From Comamonas thiooxydans (GTDB lineage Bacteria; Pseudomonadota; Gammaproteobacteria; Burkholderiales; Burkholderiaceae_C), in NCBI RefSeq assembly GCF_002157685.2, contig NZ_AP026738.1, forward strand, positions 2,604,001 to 2,668,000: DNA of 64,000 nt, in the 5' to 3' direction. Every line of letters begins with the position of its first letter. Within the stretch, counting starts at the first letter, position 1. A model generated the notes under the pieces. The model made no database searches, had not been told where the DNA came from, and was given only the letters and a program-made list of their open reading frames with translations. Both the position numbers and the translations under genes were made by a program. Of this stretch, positions 51,742 through 60,454 are shown piece by piece.

Positions 51742-53136
51742 ATGTTGAAAACCACTCAGAAACTCGCCGCTTATGTGTCCGAGGAATACATGGTCCGGCT
51801 TGCCAATTTGGAAGAACTGGAGCTGGTTTACGGCACCGATTTCTATCAGTTCGCGCTCAGCTTCGCCATAGCCTGTCTGCAAAGAAAGGGCCTGTCTGCT
51901 CGTGTGGCAAAACAAAAGCGGGCGACTTTGATGGTCACGGGCCAGTTCTCGACCGTAGAAGACTCTGGCTATCACGGCGAAGCAGAGCGCATCTGTGCAG
52001 CGATAGGGCAAGTGCCGGTGATCTGGGGCATCAAACAGATCTATCTGCAGGTCGAAGCGCAGATCCTGAGCACGGGCAAGAACCCGCAGCTTGAAGGTTC
52101 CCGTACCGCAGACTGCCGCCGATATCCTCCTGCACGGGGCCTGCGCTTTCTATGGCGTCAGCACTACCAGAGCGATATGCATCTGGCTAGTTGCTTGTTG
52201 AATGATCTGCATCAGGGAAACCTCGCCTTGGCATTCCAGTCGGTGGCGACCCGTGAATACTCGGAGTCTGCTCCAACTCTTTACTATGAATGCCTGTTGC
52301 GCCGCAATGCGCCCGAGGCTGCATGCTTCAGCTATGTGGTTCCAGATGCGATTCAGGCCTTGGAGCGCTTGGGACTGGTTGAGCGTCTTGACCGTAGCGT
52401 GCTATGGACTACGCTGGGAACACTGGCTAGCAGTGAAGGTTTGAATCTGGGTTGCAATGTATCTGCTCGCTCCTTTGTGAGTGCGGCCTGGTGGGATGAG
52501 ATTCTCACGCATCTGGGGGATCGTCCTGATTTGGCGCAGCGACTGGTGCTTGAAATCACAGAAACGAGCACCTTTCCGGAAGAAAAATCTGCCCTCGGCC
52601 TGATTCGACATCTTCAATTGCTCGGTGTCAGGATTGCGCTTGACGACATAGGCAAAGAAGCAGGTTCGCTGGACATCCTGCACAAGGTTCGTGCCAACAT
52701 CGTCAAGCTCGACAAGTCTGTGCTGGAGGAAACCGCCGAAGGCGAGCTGCCGGCGAGGCTGCTGCAAGGCATGGTGGGGATCTGTGCCGATCACGGGGTG
52801 ACCGTGATCGTGGAAGGGATCGATTCTGCTGCGAAGCTCGATGTGGCTTTGACCGCAGGAGCGGCTGGCGTTCAAGGGTACCTGATCGCACGGCCTACGC
52901 TGCATCTGCAAGCCTTGTTCAATCACGTTGCTCGTGTGGAGGATGACATGCAGACCCGAGCCTCGTTGACGAAGGGCCAGGATGCGTCAACTACCGCAGT
53001 GGCTCATCAAACCAAGCCAGACGCCGTTGTTCATTCGCTGCACAACGGAGACGGCGTGAGCTGCTCTCCACGCGTGCGGTTCCCGTACGAGACAGGCTTT
53101 CGACCGTATCTGGTTAGAGAAGTCGCAGATAGCTGA
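51742..53136 (+). CDS. EAL-domain protein, probable c-di-GMP phosphodiesterase
   Basis: A 464-residue protein. Residues 1-140 have no recognised domain; the EAL domain runs from about 150 to 390. The signature EAL reads ECL (183-185). Metal and catalytic residues are mostly kept: Asn239 (CNVSARSF), Glu271 (LEITET), Asp301-Asp302 (ALDDIG), Lys322 (VKLDKSV), Glu358 (VIVEGI) and Gln378 (VQGY). Loop 6, normally DFGTGYSSL, is DIGKEAGSL, which may weaken activity. A 70-residue polar tail follows. AGGAG precedes the ATG. No receiver domain is present, unlike RocR or PvrR. It shares a promoter box with the fimbriae. Confidence 0.9.
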   Translation: MLKTTQKLAAYVSEEYMVRLANLEELELVYGTDFYQFALSFAIACLQRKGLSARVAKQKRATLMVTGQFSTVEDSGYHGEAERICAAIGQVPVIWGIKQIYLQVEAQILSTGKNPQLEGSRTADCRRYPPARGLRFLWRQHYQSDMHLASCLLNDLHQGNLALAFQSVATREYSESAPTLYYECLLRRNAPEAACFSYVVPDAIQALERLGLVERLDRSVLWTTLGTLASSEGLNLGCNVSARSFVSAAWWDEILTHLGDRPDLAQRLVLEITETSTFPEEKSALGLIRHLQLLGVRIALDDIGKEAGSLDILHKVRANIVKLDKSVLEETAEGELPARLLQGMVGICADHGVTVIVEGIDSAAKLDVALTAGAAGVQGYLIARPTLHLQALFNHVARVEDDMQTRASLTKGQDASTTAVAHQTKPDAVVHSLHNGDGVSCSPRVRFPYETGFRPYLVREVADS

Positions 53137-53721
53137 GCAGTGTGAGCTTGAGTCACGGATTTGCGTGTGGCACCGATTTATGCAGCCAAGCCCTTGTCGT
53201 CCAGGGGGGGGAACTGAACAGAGAACCGGGCAGATTCATGCCTACATCCACATACTGGTGCTGACACAGGCCGCACGCCGGCTGCTGGATGAGTTGCGAG
53301 CGGCCGTGCACCGCACGCAGGGGTAGGGGAGACAACTCCGGCGAGTCTTGCCCACTGTCTGCCAGCGGTGGGCGATGAGGAGAAGAGATTTATTGCACCG
53401 TACAGGCAAGAGCGAACAGCTGTGGTGCACCCTGAACGGCTGCTGCAGGCTGATCTGAGTCATTTACGATCCGGCACCTGAGCGGTAGCAACGGCCCACA
53501 CCGGCCGTTGAACGCTCTGTCCTGAGCGGCCGAGCAGCCGCTCGATTGCGTGGTTCAGCACGAACCGGCTCGAAGGGCCGCTTCTGGATGTAGCAACAGG
53601 CTCATGTCGACCCAAAAGAGACATTGGTTCGTTGGAAGAAATGCCACTTTTTCAGATCTCTGCCACATTCGTGGGGCTTGAGCCAATAATGGTTAGGTCA
53701 CCTTCATAACAACCGAGGCTT
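53137..53721. other. Intergenic region with gene debris
   Basis: A frame around 53227-53326 reads GQIHAYIHILVLTQAARRLL then DELRAAVHRTQG and a stop, looking like the broken end of a helical protein that I cannot name. Further on (53430-53620) are decayed dispersed repeats with GCTGCTGCAGGCTGATCTG and GGGCCGCTTCTGGATG. A G8 run is at about 53204-53211. Confidence 0.4.
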
Positions 53722-54000
53722 ATGGTGTCTCCACTCTGGTTCTTTGCACTCGCATTCTTTTTTGGATATTTGGCCTACGACGCATCTCAGTTCCGGCATT
53801 CGGTGAATCATCGAGTTTGGGCTGTCCCTCCCGCATCTGGCAGGGCCGTGGGTGCCGACCCCTTGTCAGTGCGAGAACAAGGGGCTTCCCGCTCCAACAA
53901 GTTCACTGGAGCTGAAGGCATTCCAGGATTGCACTGGGCCTTCTTGGTTATGGCCTTGGCATGTGTCGCTTCAGGCGCGTATTTTTTGATACTTGGTTGA
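53722..54000 (+). CDS. Small membrane protein of unknown function
   Basis: A 92-residue protein with two membrane helices, LWFFALAFFFGYLAY at the N-terminus and LHWAFLVMALACVASGAYFL at the C-terminus, joined by a polar loop of about 45 residues. GAGG lies just upstream of the ATG. No family recognised and no operon partner. Confidence 0.65.
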   Translation: MVSPLWFFALAFFFGYLAYDASQFRHSVNHRVWAVPPASGRAVGADPLSVREQGASRSNKFTGAEGIPGLHWAFLVMALACVASGAYFLILG

Positions 54001-54201
54001 AGCGGTCTCACTCGGAAAACCAACGTCGACCTGAGCTCTAAGCCAAATTCAAACCATGACTTTTGACGATGGCCACAGGCCCCTTCTGGCCAGGAGCGCA
54101 GGCTCTAGTCGACTCAGACCAGTCGCTAAGGTCAGTCGCAGTAATGACTAGTTAGATCGTTGCAAGCTACAGTTTCTACATGCAAAGCCTGCTGTTCTTG
54201 G

Positions 54202-54242
54202 GCGACTGCTTCTGGCCGATCTGCGACTGTTGCTGAACGACC
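54202..54242 (-). repeat. Dispersed repeat, type C copy 4 (inverted)
   Basis: Read on the minus strand: GGGTCGTTCAGCAACAGTCG, then CAGATCGGCCAGAAGCAGTC. It aligns to the 28-bp core of copies 1 and 2 with two differences and shows the fuller ending GGCCAGAAGCAG. The remaining gap 54001-54370 holds no gene. Confidence 0.7.
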
Positions 54243-54370
54243 CAAAACAGCCGCTCATCCTCTGGCTGCTGACATCATCTGCACAGCGGTTGCAGCCGAG
54301 CCGTGATGTTGCTTTGACCGCCGCAGTACGGCGAAACCCGGCCCCTACCTGGTGCCAGTACACATCGGCA

Positions 54371-55582
54371 TCAGGAGGTTGGTATCGCTCCACTTCTTTT
54401 TTGCGTCAGCTCCTGGCGTCTGCCATTGAGGAGCACTCCCACGGCAGTGAATCGCACCAGCCAGTGGTAAGTCACCAAGCTTAGCGCCGTCGTTGCCAGT
54501 ATGTTAGCGACCATCTTCACTCCTGCGGGCCAAGGCAGACCAAACAGCAAGACCCCGAAACCGATGGTGAGTGGCAAGTGAACCAAATACACCCAATAGG
54601 AACTGTCTGCCAGGTAGCTCATTGTGCGACTTGGCCGGCCAAGGTAAGTCGAGAACGCGCCGATAAGCGCGAAGCTCCAGCACCAAGCGGTGGCGTTGTA
54701 AGCCCAGGAAAATGCCAGCCGCGCTTCTAGCGGCATGGCATCACGAAGTTCGGCAGGGACTTTTTCCAGCACGACGCCGGAAGCCAGGAACAATACCAGC
54801 CCCGCGCCTGCGTACCAGGACCAGCGCCTCATGTAATGCGTCAACAGTACTTGCCTATGGGCGTACAGCACCAATCCAAAGACATAGAACAGGCCGCTAT
54901 GTGCCCACTCTGTCCAGGGCGGAAAAAAGGCGTTCCCTGGTCTCACCAGACCATTGCCGTATGGCAGGCCCACGGCCGCCAAAGTAGCTGCCAGCCCAGC
55001 TATTCCCCAAGGGGTACGGCCCATGGCGGCGAGCCAGCGTCCCAATGTCGGTCCGGTGCTGGGTACAAGCCGGCGCATCAGCATCTGCATCAGCGGCGTC
55101 AAAAGGCTCAGCCACAACAGCAGCCACAAAAACCACAGGTGCAGCGTATTTGGTGCGCCCTGCGACCCATTCATTTCAATAGGAGACAGACCGAGGTCCA
55201 GGCCCCATGTCCCGCGAGCCATGCGATGCAGGAACACCAGCGCCAATACTGAGCACGCAAGGAACAAGGGCGGCCAGAAAACGGCGAAGGGCAGCGCCAA
55301 GCGACGCAACCTGTGCTTCACGGTGGCCGTTGGGCCGCGCTGGTCGATGAGCAAGGCAACAAAGAAGCCCGCCAGGATGAAGAACACTGGCATGCGGAAT
55401 GCATGGATGAAGGCAACCAGCAAGTCAGCCGCAGGCGTCGTTTGGTTGTCGCGCCAGGGCAGCAGAGAAGGGCCGGCCATGTGAATGACGGCCACATGCA
55501 GAACGATACCGAGCCACATCATTGCAGCGCGTAGGTTGTCGAGTGCGTATAGGCGTTGTCGACTCTCGTTGCTGTGGATCAT
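54371..55582 (-). CDS. Membrane acyltransferase family 3 (OafA-like)
   Basis: A 403-residue integral membrane protein with about ten helices. The family opening RLYALDNLRAAMMWLGIVLHV carries the conserved Arg/Asp and His; FRMPVFFILAGFFVALL is the second hallmark (the F(F/R)..SGF region), and YWVYLVHLPLTIGF is the late conserved segment. Such proteins acetylate or succinylate polysaccharides, lipids or glucans. The start at 55582 has GAGAGG six bases upstream. No polysaccharide genes adjoin it, so the acceptor is unknown. Confidence 0.9.
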   Translation of the reverse strand: MIHSNESRQRLYALDNLRAAMMWLGIVLHVAVIHMAGPSLLPWRDNQTTPAADLLVAFIHAFRMPVFFILAGFFVALLIDQRGPTATVKHRLRRLALPFAVFWPPLFLACSVLALVFLHRMARGTWGLDLGLSPIEMNGSQGAPNTLHLWFLWLLLWLSLLTPLMQMLMRRLVPSTGPTLGRWLAAMGRTPWGIAGLAATLAAVGLPYGNGLVRPGNAFFPPWTEWAHSGLFYVFGLVLYAHRQVLLTHYMRRWSWYAGAGLVLFLASGVVLEKVPAELRDAMPLEARLAFSWAYNATAWCWSFALIGAFSTYLGRPSRTMSYLADSSYWVYLVHLPLTIGFGVLLFGLPWPAGVKMVANILATTALSLVTYHWLVRFTAVGVLLNGRRQELTQKRSGAIPTS

Positions 55583-55950
55583 TGGTACCTCTCCCAATTG
55601 GTGCTTTCGGGCACTCTATCAGGCCTCACTGCAAATGGCCTGAGCAAGTTTGGCGTCGGTGTTTGGACGGCCCACCTCAGCGACAGTGGGCCTGTTGCCT
55701 TCATCTCAGTTGTTCAACTGAACCTCGGAGCTCAGGCTGAAGCAGCCAGCAGTTGAAGAATGTCGAACGGCAGCTTCTGGCCGGTTGCGGCTGTCGCAGT
55801 TCGACCCTGAGCAGCCATCCAGCAAGAACATGAGATGCCTACGGCCACGAGCCGATTTCGGCAGAAAACACTGCTAAAAACAGTTCACATAGCGCATGAA
55901 CGTCCTGCAGAATCTGCGAAACGTACTACTCTAGATTGTTTGAGCAGCAT
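55583..55950. other. Intergenic region
   Basis: About 370 bases between divergent genes. Apart from repeat type C copy 5 nothing was recognised; promoters for both flanking genes must lie here. Confidence 0.35.
55765..55807 (-). repeat. Dispersed repeat, type C copy 5 (inverted)
   Basis: Minus-strand reading GGGTCGAACTGCGACAGCCG, then CAACCGGCCAGAAGCTGCCG. It is closest to copy 3 at 26477-26523, including the left arm GGGTCGAA. Confidence 0.65.
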
Positions 55951-56400
55951 ATGGCCTGCGTTATTCACTTTGTTGGCGACACCGTAGACGTCGAAGAACT
56001 GCAACGCCTTTGCCCAGCGCCGCCCTGTGCTGTGTTCAGAAAGGGATTGCCCCGAACAAATCGACCCACAGCGCGACCGGCGCGAACATCGGGATTGAGC
56101 GTCATGGCAAGTGAAGCAGACTTTGACTTTCTTGAAGAACAACAAAAGGAGGCTCTCGCTTTCCTCCAAAAACACCGTTCCGCGCTACTCGCGATGAGGC
56201 AAGTCTCTGGACTTGAGTCTGCCTCCATCGACTTCGGCATCTCGATGCGGAATGTAATCGCGCAGTCCGATGCCTTTGAACCCGATCTTCTAGCAGCGCT
56301 CGCTGATCTGAAGTTGTGCTTGGTTTTAAGTCAGTATCCAACCGCAAGGAAAAACAAGAAAATTAAGCAATATAGGCGTGCACAGAGAAGTGCGGCCTAA
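55951..56400 (+). CDS. Conserved hypothetical protein
   Basis: A 149-residue soluble protein. It opens ACVIHFVGDTVDVEELQRL and CAVFRKG, passes a low-complexity linker, then has ASEADFDFLEEQQKEALAFL, SGLESASIDFGISMRN and LKLCLVLSQYP. I recall the same order in stand-alone proteobacterial proteins of unknown function. The start at 55951 is preferred over 56104 because the earlier part matches that pattern; neither has a strong ribosome site. It may be an immunity-type orphan, but there is no toxin partner. Confidence 0.65.
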   Translation: MACVIHFVGDTVDVEELQRLCPAPPCAVFRKGLPRTNRPTARPARTSGLSVMASEADFDFLEEQQKEALAFLQKHRSALLAMRQVSGLESASIDFGISMRNVIAQSDAFEPDLLAALADLKLCLVLSQYPTARKNKKIKQYRRAQRSAA

Positions 56401-56667
56401 CCCTTTTAGGCAAGCCGAAATCGATTCGTGACACGATTTGGCTCAGGCCTTCCACTCGCGGCTGCAGGCAACTCAGGCTGGAGTAGCCAACAACCAAGGA
56501 CTTCTCACGATCCATAGCTGAAGTTGACCTGCAGCCAACAGAAGGGCCTTAGGCTGGTGGAGCCCTTCATAATCAAGACCTAACCATCACTGGGATCACA
56601 ACGCTCACGATGGGAAAAGTTCTCCTTGGACTAACGTTCCGCACGGTGGCTTGCCGCCTGTCAAAAA

Positions 56668-57057
56668 ATGAGTAGTAGCACCATGCATATTGGACTTGCA
56701 GACTTTGCAGAGCCTACTTTGCTGATACTTGGAGATTCAGTATCGCTGAACTTGCTTGCGGATTGCATCGAGGCGCGACAGTCAATCGATCTAGCGACAT
56801 CGTCCTTCGTCAAACTGGTGAATGTGGGTTTGATGATTGTGCCCTCCGATGATGAAGGGAGTCTCAGTCGAAGTGACGTGCTGTTTGAGTGGAAGGTTTC
56901 GTCGTCGGAGGCGCAGCAATTCGCTGATCAATTGCGCGCGCTAGCAGCTAGTGAAAAGCCGGGACATACGTACTTGGACTCCATGGCAAATAGTGCGGGC
57001 GTGGAAGTCATTGCGTCAAAAGGCGAATACAGCGCAAACCCTGTCCTAACTTCCTGA
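56668..57057 (+). CDS. Hypothetical protein
   Basis: A 129-residue acidic soluble protein: FAEPTLLILGDSVSLNLLAD, then SFVKLVNVGLMIVPSDD and EWKVSSSEAQQFADQLRALA. The alternation of strands and a helix suggests a compact alpha/beta fold. No family recognised. Two close starts (56668 and 56683) are possible. It follows the previous hypothetical gene by 270 bases and is followed by repeat A2. Confidence 0.6.
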   Translation: MSSSTMHIGLADFAEPTLLILGDSVSLNLLADCIEARQSIDLATSSFVKLVNVGLMIVPSDDEGSLSRSDVLFEWKVSSSEAQQFADQLRALAASEKPGHTYLDSMANSAGVEVIASKGEYSANPVLTS

Positions 57058-57127
57058 GAAAAACCATCTGACTTGACCGACTGCAACCACCCTGAAGCTA
57101 TGGTTCGGAAATGCTCTGCGGCTGTCT

Positions 57128-57261
57128 GCTTCTGGCCGACTGACGACGGACCGCACTCGCTGGCTGCCTAGCCTAAACCGGACGCTCAAGGCGCAGCCCC
57201 GAAGGTCCACTTTGTGGTGCTGCGCTCACAAGTAGCTAGGCCTGGCTTCGGCCAGAAGCAG
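57128..57261 (+). repeat. Dispersed repeat, type A copy 2
   Basis: A 134-bp element with 12-bp perfect terminal inverted repeats: it begins GCTTCTGGCCGA and ends TCGGCCAGAAGC plus AG. It is about 94% identical to 29924-30057. The ends resemble a miniature transposable element, but no target duplication could be assigned. The element would also fold into a long hairpin-ended RNA. Confidence 0.88.
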
Positions 57262-57281
57262 TTTTTCATTCTGTAAAAAAG

Positions 57282-59018
57282 TCACCTGGTGAAAGAGCTC
57301 ACAGGCATTGGCAGGCGCGGCTCTTCCCACCGGTAGGTCTTGCTCAAGACATTGCGCTCAAGGGATTGGCTGCTCCAGCGTATATCCAGCAGATCCGCGA
57401 TAGTCCATGCGGCCCAATCGGAGCGAAAGGGCCTCTCTGCAACGTCTTCAGGCAGGTCTGGCGAAGAGGGGGCTCGCCAGATAATTGCCGGAATACGGTA
57501 GCCGGCCTCGGTGCTCTTGCTGTGTCCCGCATGGTTGCGGACATGGCCCACTTCCTGGCCATGATCAGAGAGATACATCCATGCCACCTTGCCTTTTGCC
57601 AAGGCAGCTGATTGGGTGAGGCGCAGTGTTTCCGCCACCACATAATCGTGATAAAGCAGCGCCGCATCATATTCTTGGCGTTGCCGGCGCACCCACAAGG
57701 AGGTGCCCTTGTTCTTCAGCGATGCATCAATCGCATCTGCTTCATCATCAAAGGGGTTCTGGCCCTTGGGGTAGCGCAGGCTGTAGTGCGGGTGGGCGCC
57801 CAGCATGTGAACCACGATGAACTTGCGTTCGGAGGGCGCATCCAGAGCCGTCTTCAGTTCATCGACCATTTCTCCATCCAAAGACACAGAGGAGCGCCCA
57901 GGAGTGCGATTCACCATCTGTACGATGTCAGCCAGTCTGGCATGCTGCTGCTCGATTCCAACATCGTCGTGGTTGCTGATCCACCAGACCTTGTAGCCCG
58001 ATGCTCGAGCAAGCGCGACCAGATGATGGGACTCAGTCGAGCCTGGGGCACCGAAGCCAAACAAGTTGCGCACTGCGGGCAGAGTACTGGCATCCACAGA
58101 CCATGCATTGCGCAGCACGGTCATCTGGGCCCCAGATGTCCTTTGATGCTCCTGAAGCTGGGGCGTTGTCTGTCTGTCATAGCCATAGAGCGACAAGTTG
58201 TCTCTATTGATGCTTTCACTGAGCACCAGCACGACGGTGGATGGCCCGGCATTCGCCAGCAAAGGCTTTGCTTGGATGGCGCGATCCAGCAGTCTTGCTC
58301 GTTCCTCATGCTGGTTGGCCAGACTGGCTTTCAGTTTTTGAGCGGAGAGTACCCATTGGGTCCAGAAAATCGCAGGATGCAACCTGCGCCAAGGCTTGCT
58401 GGAATAGGCCAGCGCACATACAAGGGCCACGACCAAAGAAAGCACTGCCAGCCTTCTGTCCCTGCGTAAGGTAGCCAATATCGTTCGCCCCGTGAGATGC
58501 CACACCAGCCAAGCTAGCAAGGCAAGGCCGCAGCAAATCAGCACGACACTGCGCCAGTGCATTGACAGATATTCGGAGCTTTCACGCCAGTTGGTATTGG
58601 CCATCGCGCCGATCACCATGGCACCCTCTGGAGAGGACTGGTACAGCTCCATCAGATAGGCACGCATGGTGCCGTCCAATGCAAAAAGCATCACCCAGGC
58701 AAAGGAAAGCCAACGTCGCGCCCTGAGCCATGCAGGGCTGCGCATCGGCCAGGCCAGGCCGACGGGCACAGGCACCATGAGTATCAGGAGCTGCGCAACA
58801 CGTCGGCCGTCATGTCCCAGAACAATGAAGAACAGGGCAATGGCGGCCAAGCCGCTTAGCGCTGTCCAGGAGACGCGCATGCCGTGAGACGCAGGGGAAT
58901 CACAGGGGATAGATGTTTGGGACAAGACACTTGACTCATGAAGTTCCACTACCGCAGCAAAATGCTCTTCAAGCATTGGAGGAATGATGGCTTCACTCCC
59001 CGAGCTTTCTTGCTGCAT
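57282..59018 (-). CDS. Phosphoethanolamine transferase-like sulfatase-fold membrane protein
   Basis: About 578 residues: five membrane helices in the first 210 residues and a periplasmic alkaline-phosphatase-fold domain. Family features are NRDNLSLYGYDRQTTPQL, WWISNHDDVG, VVHMLGAHPHYSLRYP and the metal motif YLSDHGQEVG with HAGHSKS. In CptA/EptA-type enzymes the nucleophile is Thr in GE(S)T.R; here the loop is SESINRDN, with Ile270/Asn271 where the Thr is expected. Ser269 might substitute. The start is uncertain (59018 chosen; 50 hydrophilic residues precede the first helix). It may modify LPS or another surface glycan. Confidence 0.85.
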   Translation of the reverse strand: MQQESSGSEAIIPPMLEEHFAAVVELHESSVLSQTSIPCDSPASHGMRVSWTALSGLAAIALFFIVLGHDGRRVAQLLILMVPVPVGLAWPMRSPAWLRARRWLSFAWVMLFALDGTMRAYLMELYQSSPEGAMVIGAMANTNWRESSEYLSMHWRSVVLICCGLALLAWLVWHLTGRTILATLRRDRRLAVLSLVVALVCALAYSSKPWRRLHPAIFWTQWVLSAQKLKASLANQHEERARLLDRAIQAKPLLANAGPSTVVLVLSESINRDNLSLYGYDRQTTPQLQEHQRTSGAQMTVLRNAWSVDASTLPAVRNLFGFGAPGSTESHHLVALARASGYKVWWISNHDDVGIEQQHARLADIVQMVNRTPGRSSVSLDGEMVDELKTALDAPSERKFIVVHMLGAHPHYSLRYPKGQNPFDDEADAIDASLKNKGTSLWVRRQRQEYDAALLYHDYVVAETLRLTQSAALAKGKVAWMYLSDHGQEVGHVRNHAGHSKSTEAGYRIPAIIWRAPSSPDLPEDVAERPFRSDWAAWTIADLLDIRWSSQSLERNVLSKTYRWEEPRLPMPVSSFTR

Positions 59019-59327
59019 CGAACGCAATAGCTTTTCGACCTGCCTTGTGAATCAGGTGGGCGAATACTTCTGCGGAGTTATGTGTCTTTGGTGCTGAAGT
59101 CGGCGCTAGCGGCGCGATGCTAGCACTTTTTGTTCCATCGCAAAGCATCGTTGTCGGAAGCTTTTTAGATGAAAAATCTAAGACCGCTTTACGCCGTGTG
59201 CTGCTTCTGCTTACGGGGAAAGACTCATCAGCGAAAACGCTTGTCCGCAGCAAATGCGATTCGTTTCGAAAGCTCGGGACAGCATCATGGGCATGCGCCT
59301 TGCATTCTGATGCTCTTGTAAACTGCA

Positions 59328-59442
59328 GTCCCCTTGGGGAGTAGCCTGCTTCCGCCCTGGAAGCGCATACGTCAACATACTCAGCATTCAGTTTGCTGTG
59401 GCGTATGCATCCGTTCTTCGGTTGGCGAGACCATCGGCATTT
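59328..59442 (+). promoter_or_regulatory. Manganese riboswitch (yybP-ykoY motif)
   Basis: The leader contains TTGGGGAGTAGCCTG, a stem, then ACGTCAACATACTCAGC, another stem, and TTGGCGAGACCATCGGC. GGGGAGTAGC, GTCAACATACTC and GCGAGACC are the conserved blocks of the yybP-ykoY aptamer, in the right order and spacing. It lies 70 bases before mntP, whose homologues are controlled by this riboswitch. The stretch 59019-59327 upstream has no recognised gene. Confidence 0.92.
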
Positions 59443-59512
59443 CATCGCGACGAGCTCGGGCCGCGGTGAGATGCCGTTGTGCTCATGCCCGACCGTTAAG
59501 AATGAATTCCCC

Positions 59513-60082
59513 ATGAATGCCGCTTCTATCTTGCTCCTGGCCTTTGCCATGTCCACCGATGCCTTTGCCGCAGCCGTCGGCAAAGGTTCTGCGCTACTCA
59601 AACCACGCTGGTCTGAAGCATTGAGGACTGGCGCCATCTTCGGTGTCATCGAAGCCATCACACCCTTGGTAGGCTGGGCGCTGGGCTATGCGGCTTCAGA
59701 TTACGTCAAGGCCTGGGACCACTGGATCGCCTTTGTGCTGCTTCTGGTGCTAGGTGGAAGAATGTTGATCGGGGCAATCAAAGTCCCTGATGGTGAAGAG
59801 CTCAGCAAGCCAGCGCGACATGGCTTCTGGCTATTAGTTGCAACTGGATTTGCAACGAGCATTGATGCCATGGCCGTGGGAGTAGGACTTGCATTTCTGG
59901 ATGTGAGCATCACCACCGTTGCTCTTGCTATCGGCTTTGCAACATTTGCCATGGTGACTATAGGAGTAATGGTCGGACGCATACTGGGAAACATCGCTGG
60001 ACGTTGGGCCGAGGCCGTCGGTGGCGTGCTGCTGATCAGCATTGGATCGATCGTCCTGTACGAGCATTTGACCGCCATTTAA
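59513..60082 (+). CDS. mntP: Manganese efflux pump MntP
   Basis: A 189-residue, six-helix membrane protein of the MntP family. Both halves carry the internal repeat with conserved acidic residues: [19 protein letters not shown] and [31 protein letters not shown] and [16 protein letters not shown] are also typical. The ATG at 59513 gives the normal N-terminus. Excess manganese is expected to induce it through the riboswitch. Confidence 0.95.
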   Translation: MNAASILLLAFAMSTDAFAAAVGKGSALLKPRWSEALRTGAIFGVIEAITPLVGWALGYAASDYVKAWDHWIAFVLLLVLGGRMLIGAIKVPDGEELSKPARHGFWLLVATGFATSIDAMAVGVGLAFLDVSITTVALAIGFATFAMVTIGVMVGRILGNIAGRWAEAVGGVLLISIGSIVLYEHLTAI

Positions 60083-60118
60083 ATCAAGTGATGCAAATTC
60101 GGATGTCTGCTATGGCTT

Positions 60119-60260
60119 GATCGCTGGCCGTCACGAAGGACCGCTGATGGGTGCCCGTGGATTATCGCGTTGCCCCATCAAGTTGCCATCCGGCGACAGG
60201 CCGCTCACGCAGCCAAAAGCAGTCCATGGCAGGAACAGCTCCAAGGACTGCTACTGGCCG
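60119..60260 (+). repeat. Dispersed repeat, type B copy 2
   Basis: 142 bp, about 96% identical to 32461-32602. The gap 60083-60454 holds nothing else recognisable apart from repeat-like flanks such as GCGACCGTCTCAGAACGACCC. Confidence 0.9.
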
Positions 60261-60454
60261 GTAGGCGACCGTCTCAGAACGACCCGTTGTGGTCTCAGCC
60301 TTGGCCTGCAGACCTCGGCCTTGCATCGCTGCTCTTCTACACTTGCGAGGGAAGCGCGTTCTTACACCGCAAAGGCATCGCCTCAATACTCCGGCCCTCC
60401 TCGCGGCCACCAAAGGGGGCTCATAGGGCGAGCAACACAAAAGGAGATGAGCAA

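Noticed and set aside
53153..53335. Gene in the 53.2-kb region ending LLDELRAAVHRTQG
   Set aside because: No start, no complete domain and a disrupting G8 run; treated as debris of an unidentified gene.
60170..60454. Extra 95 residues on the LuxR-type regulator
   Set aside because: The segment lies in repeat B2 and flanking debris; GTG 60455 has a strong ribosome site.
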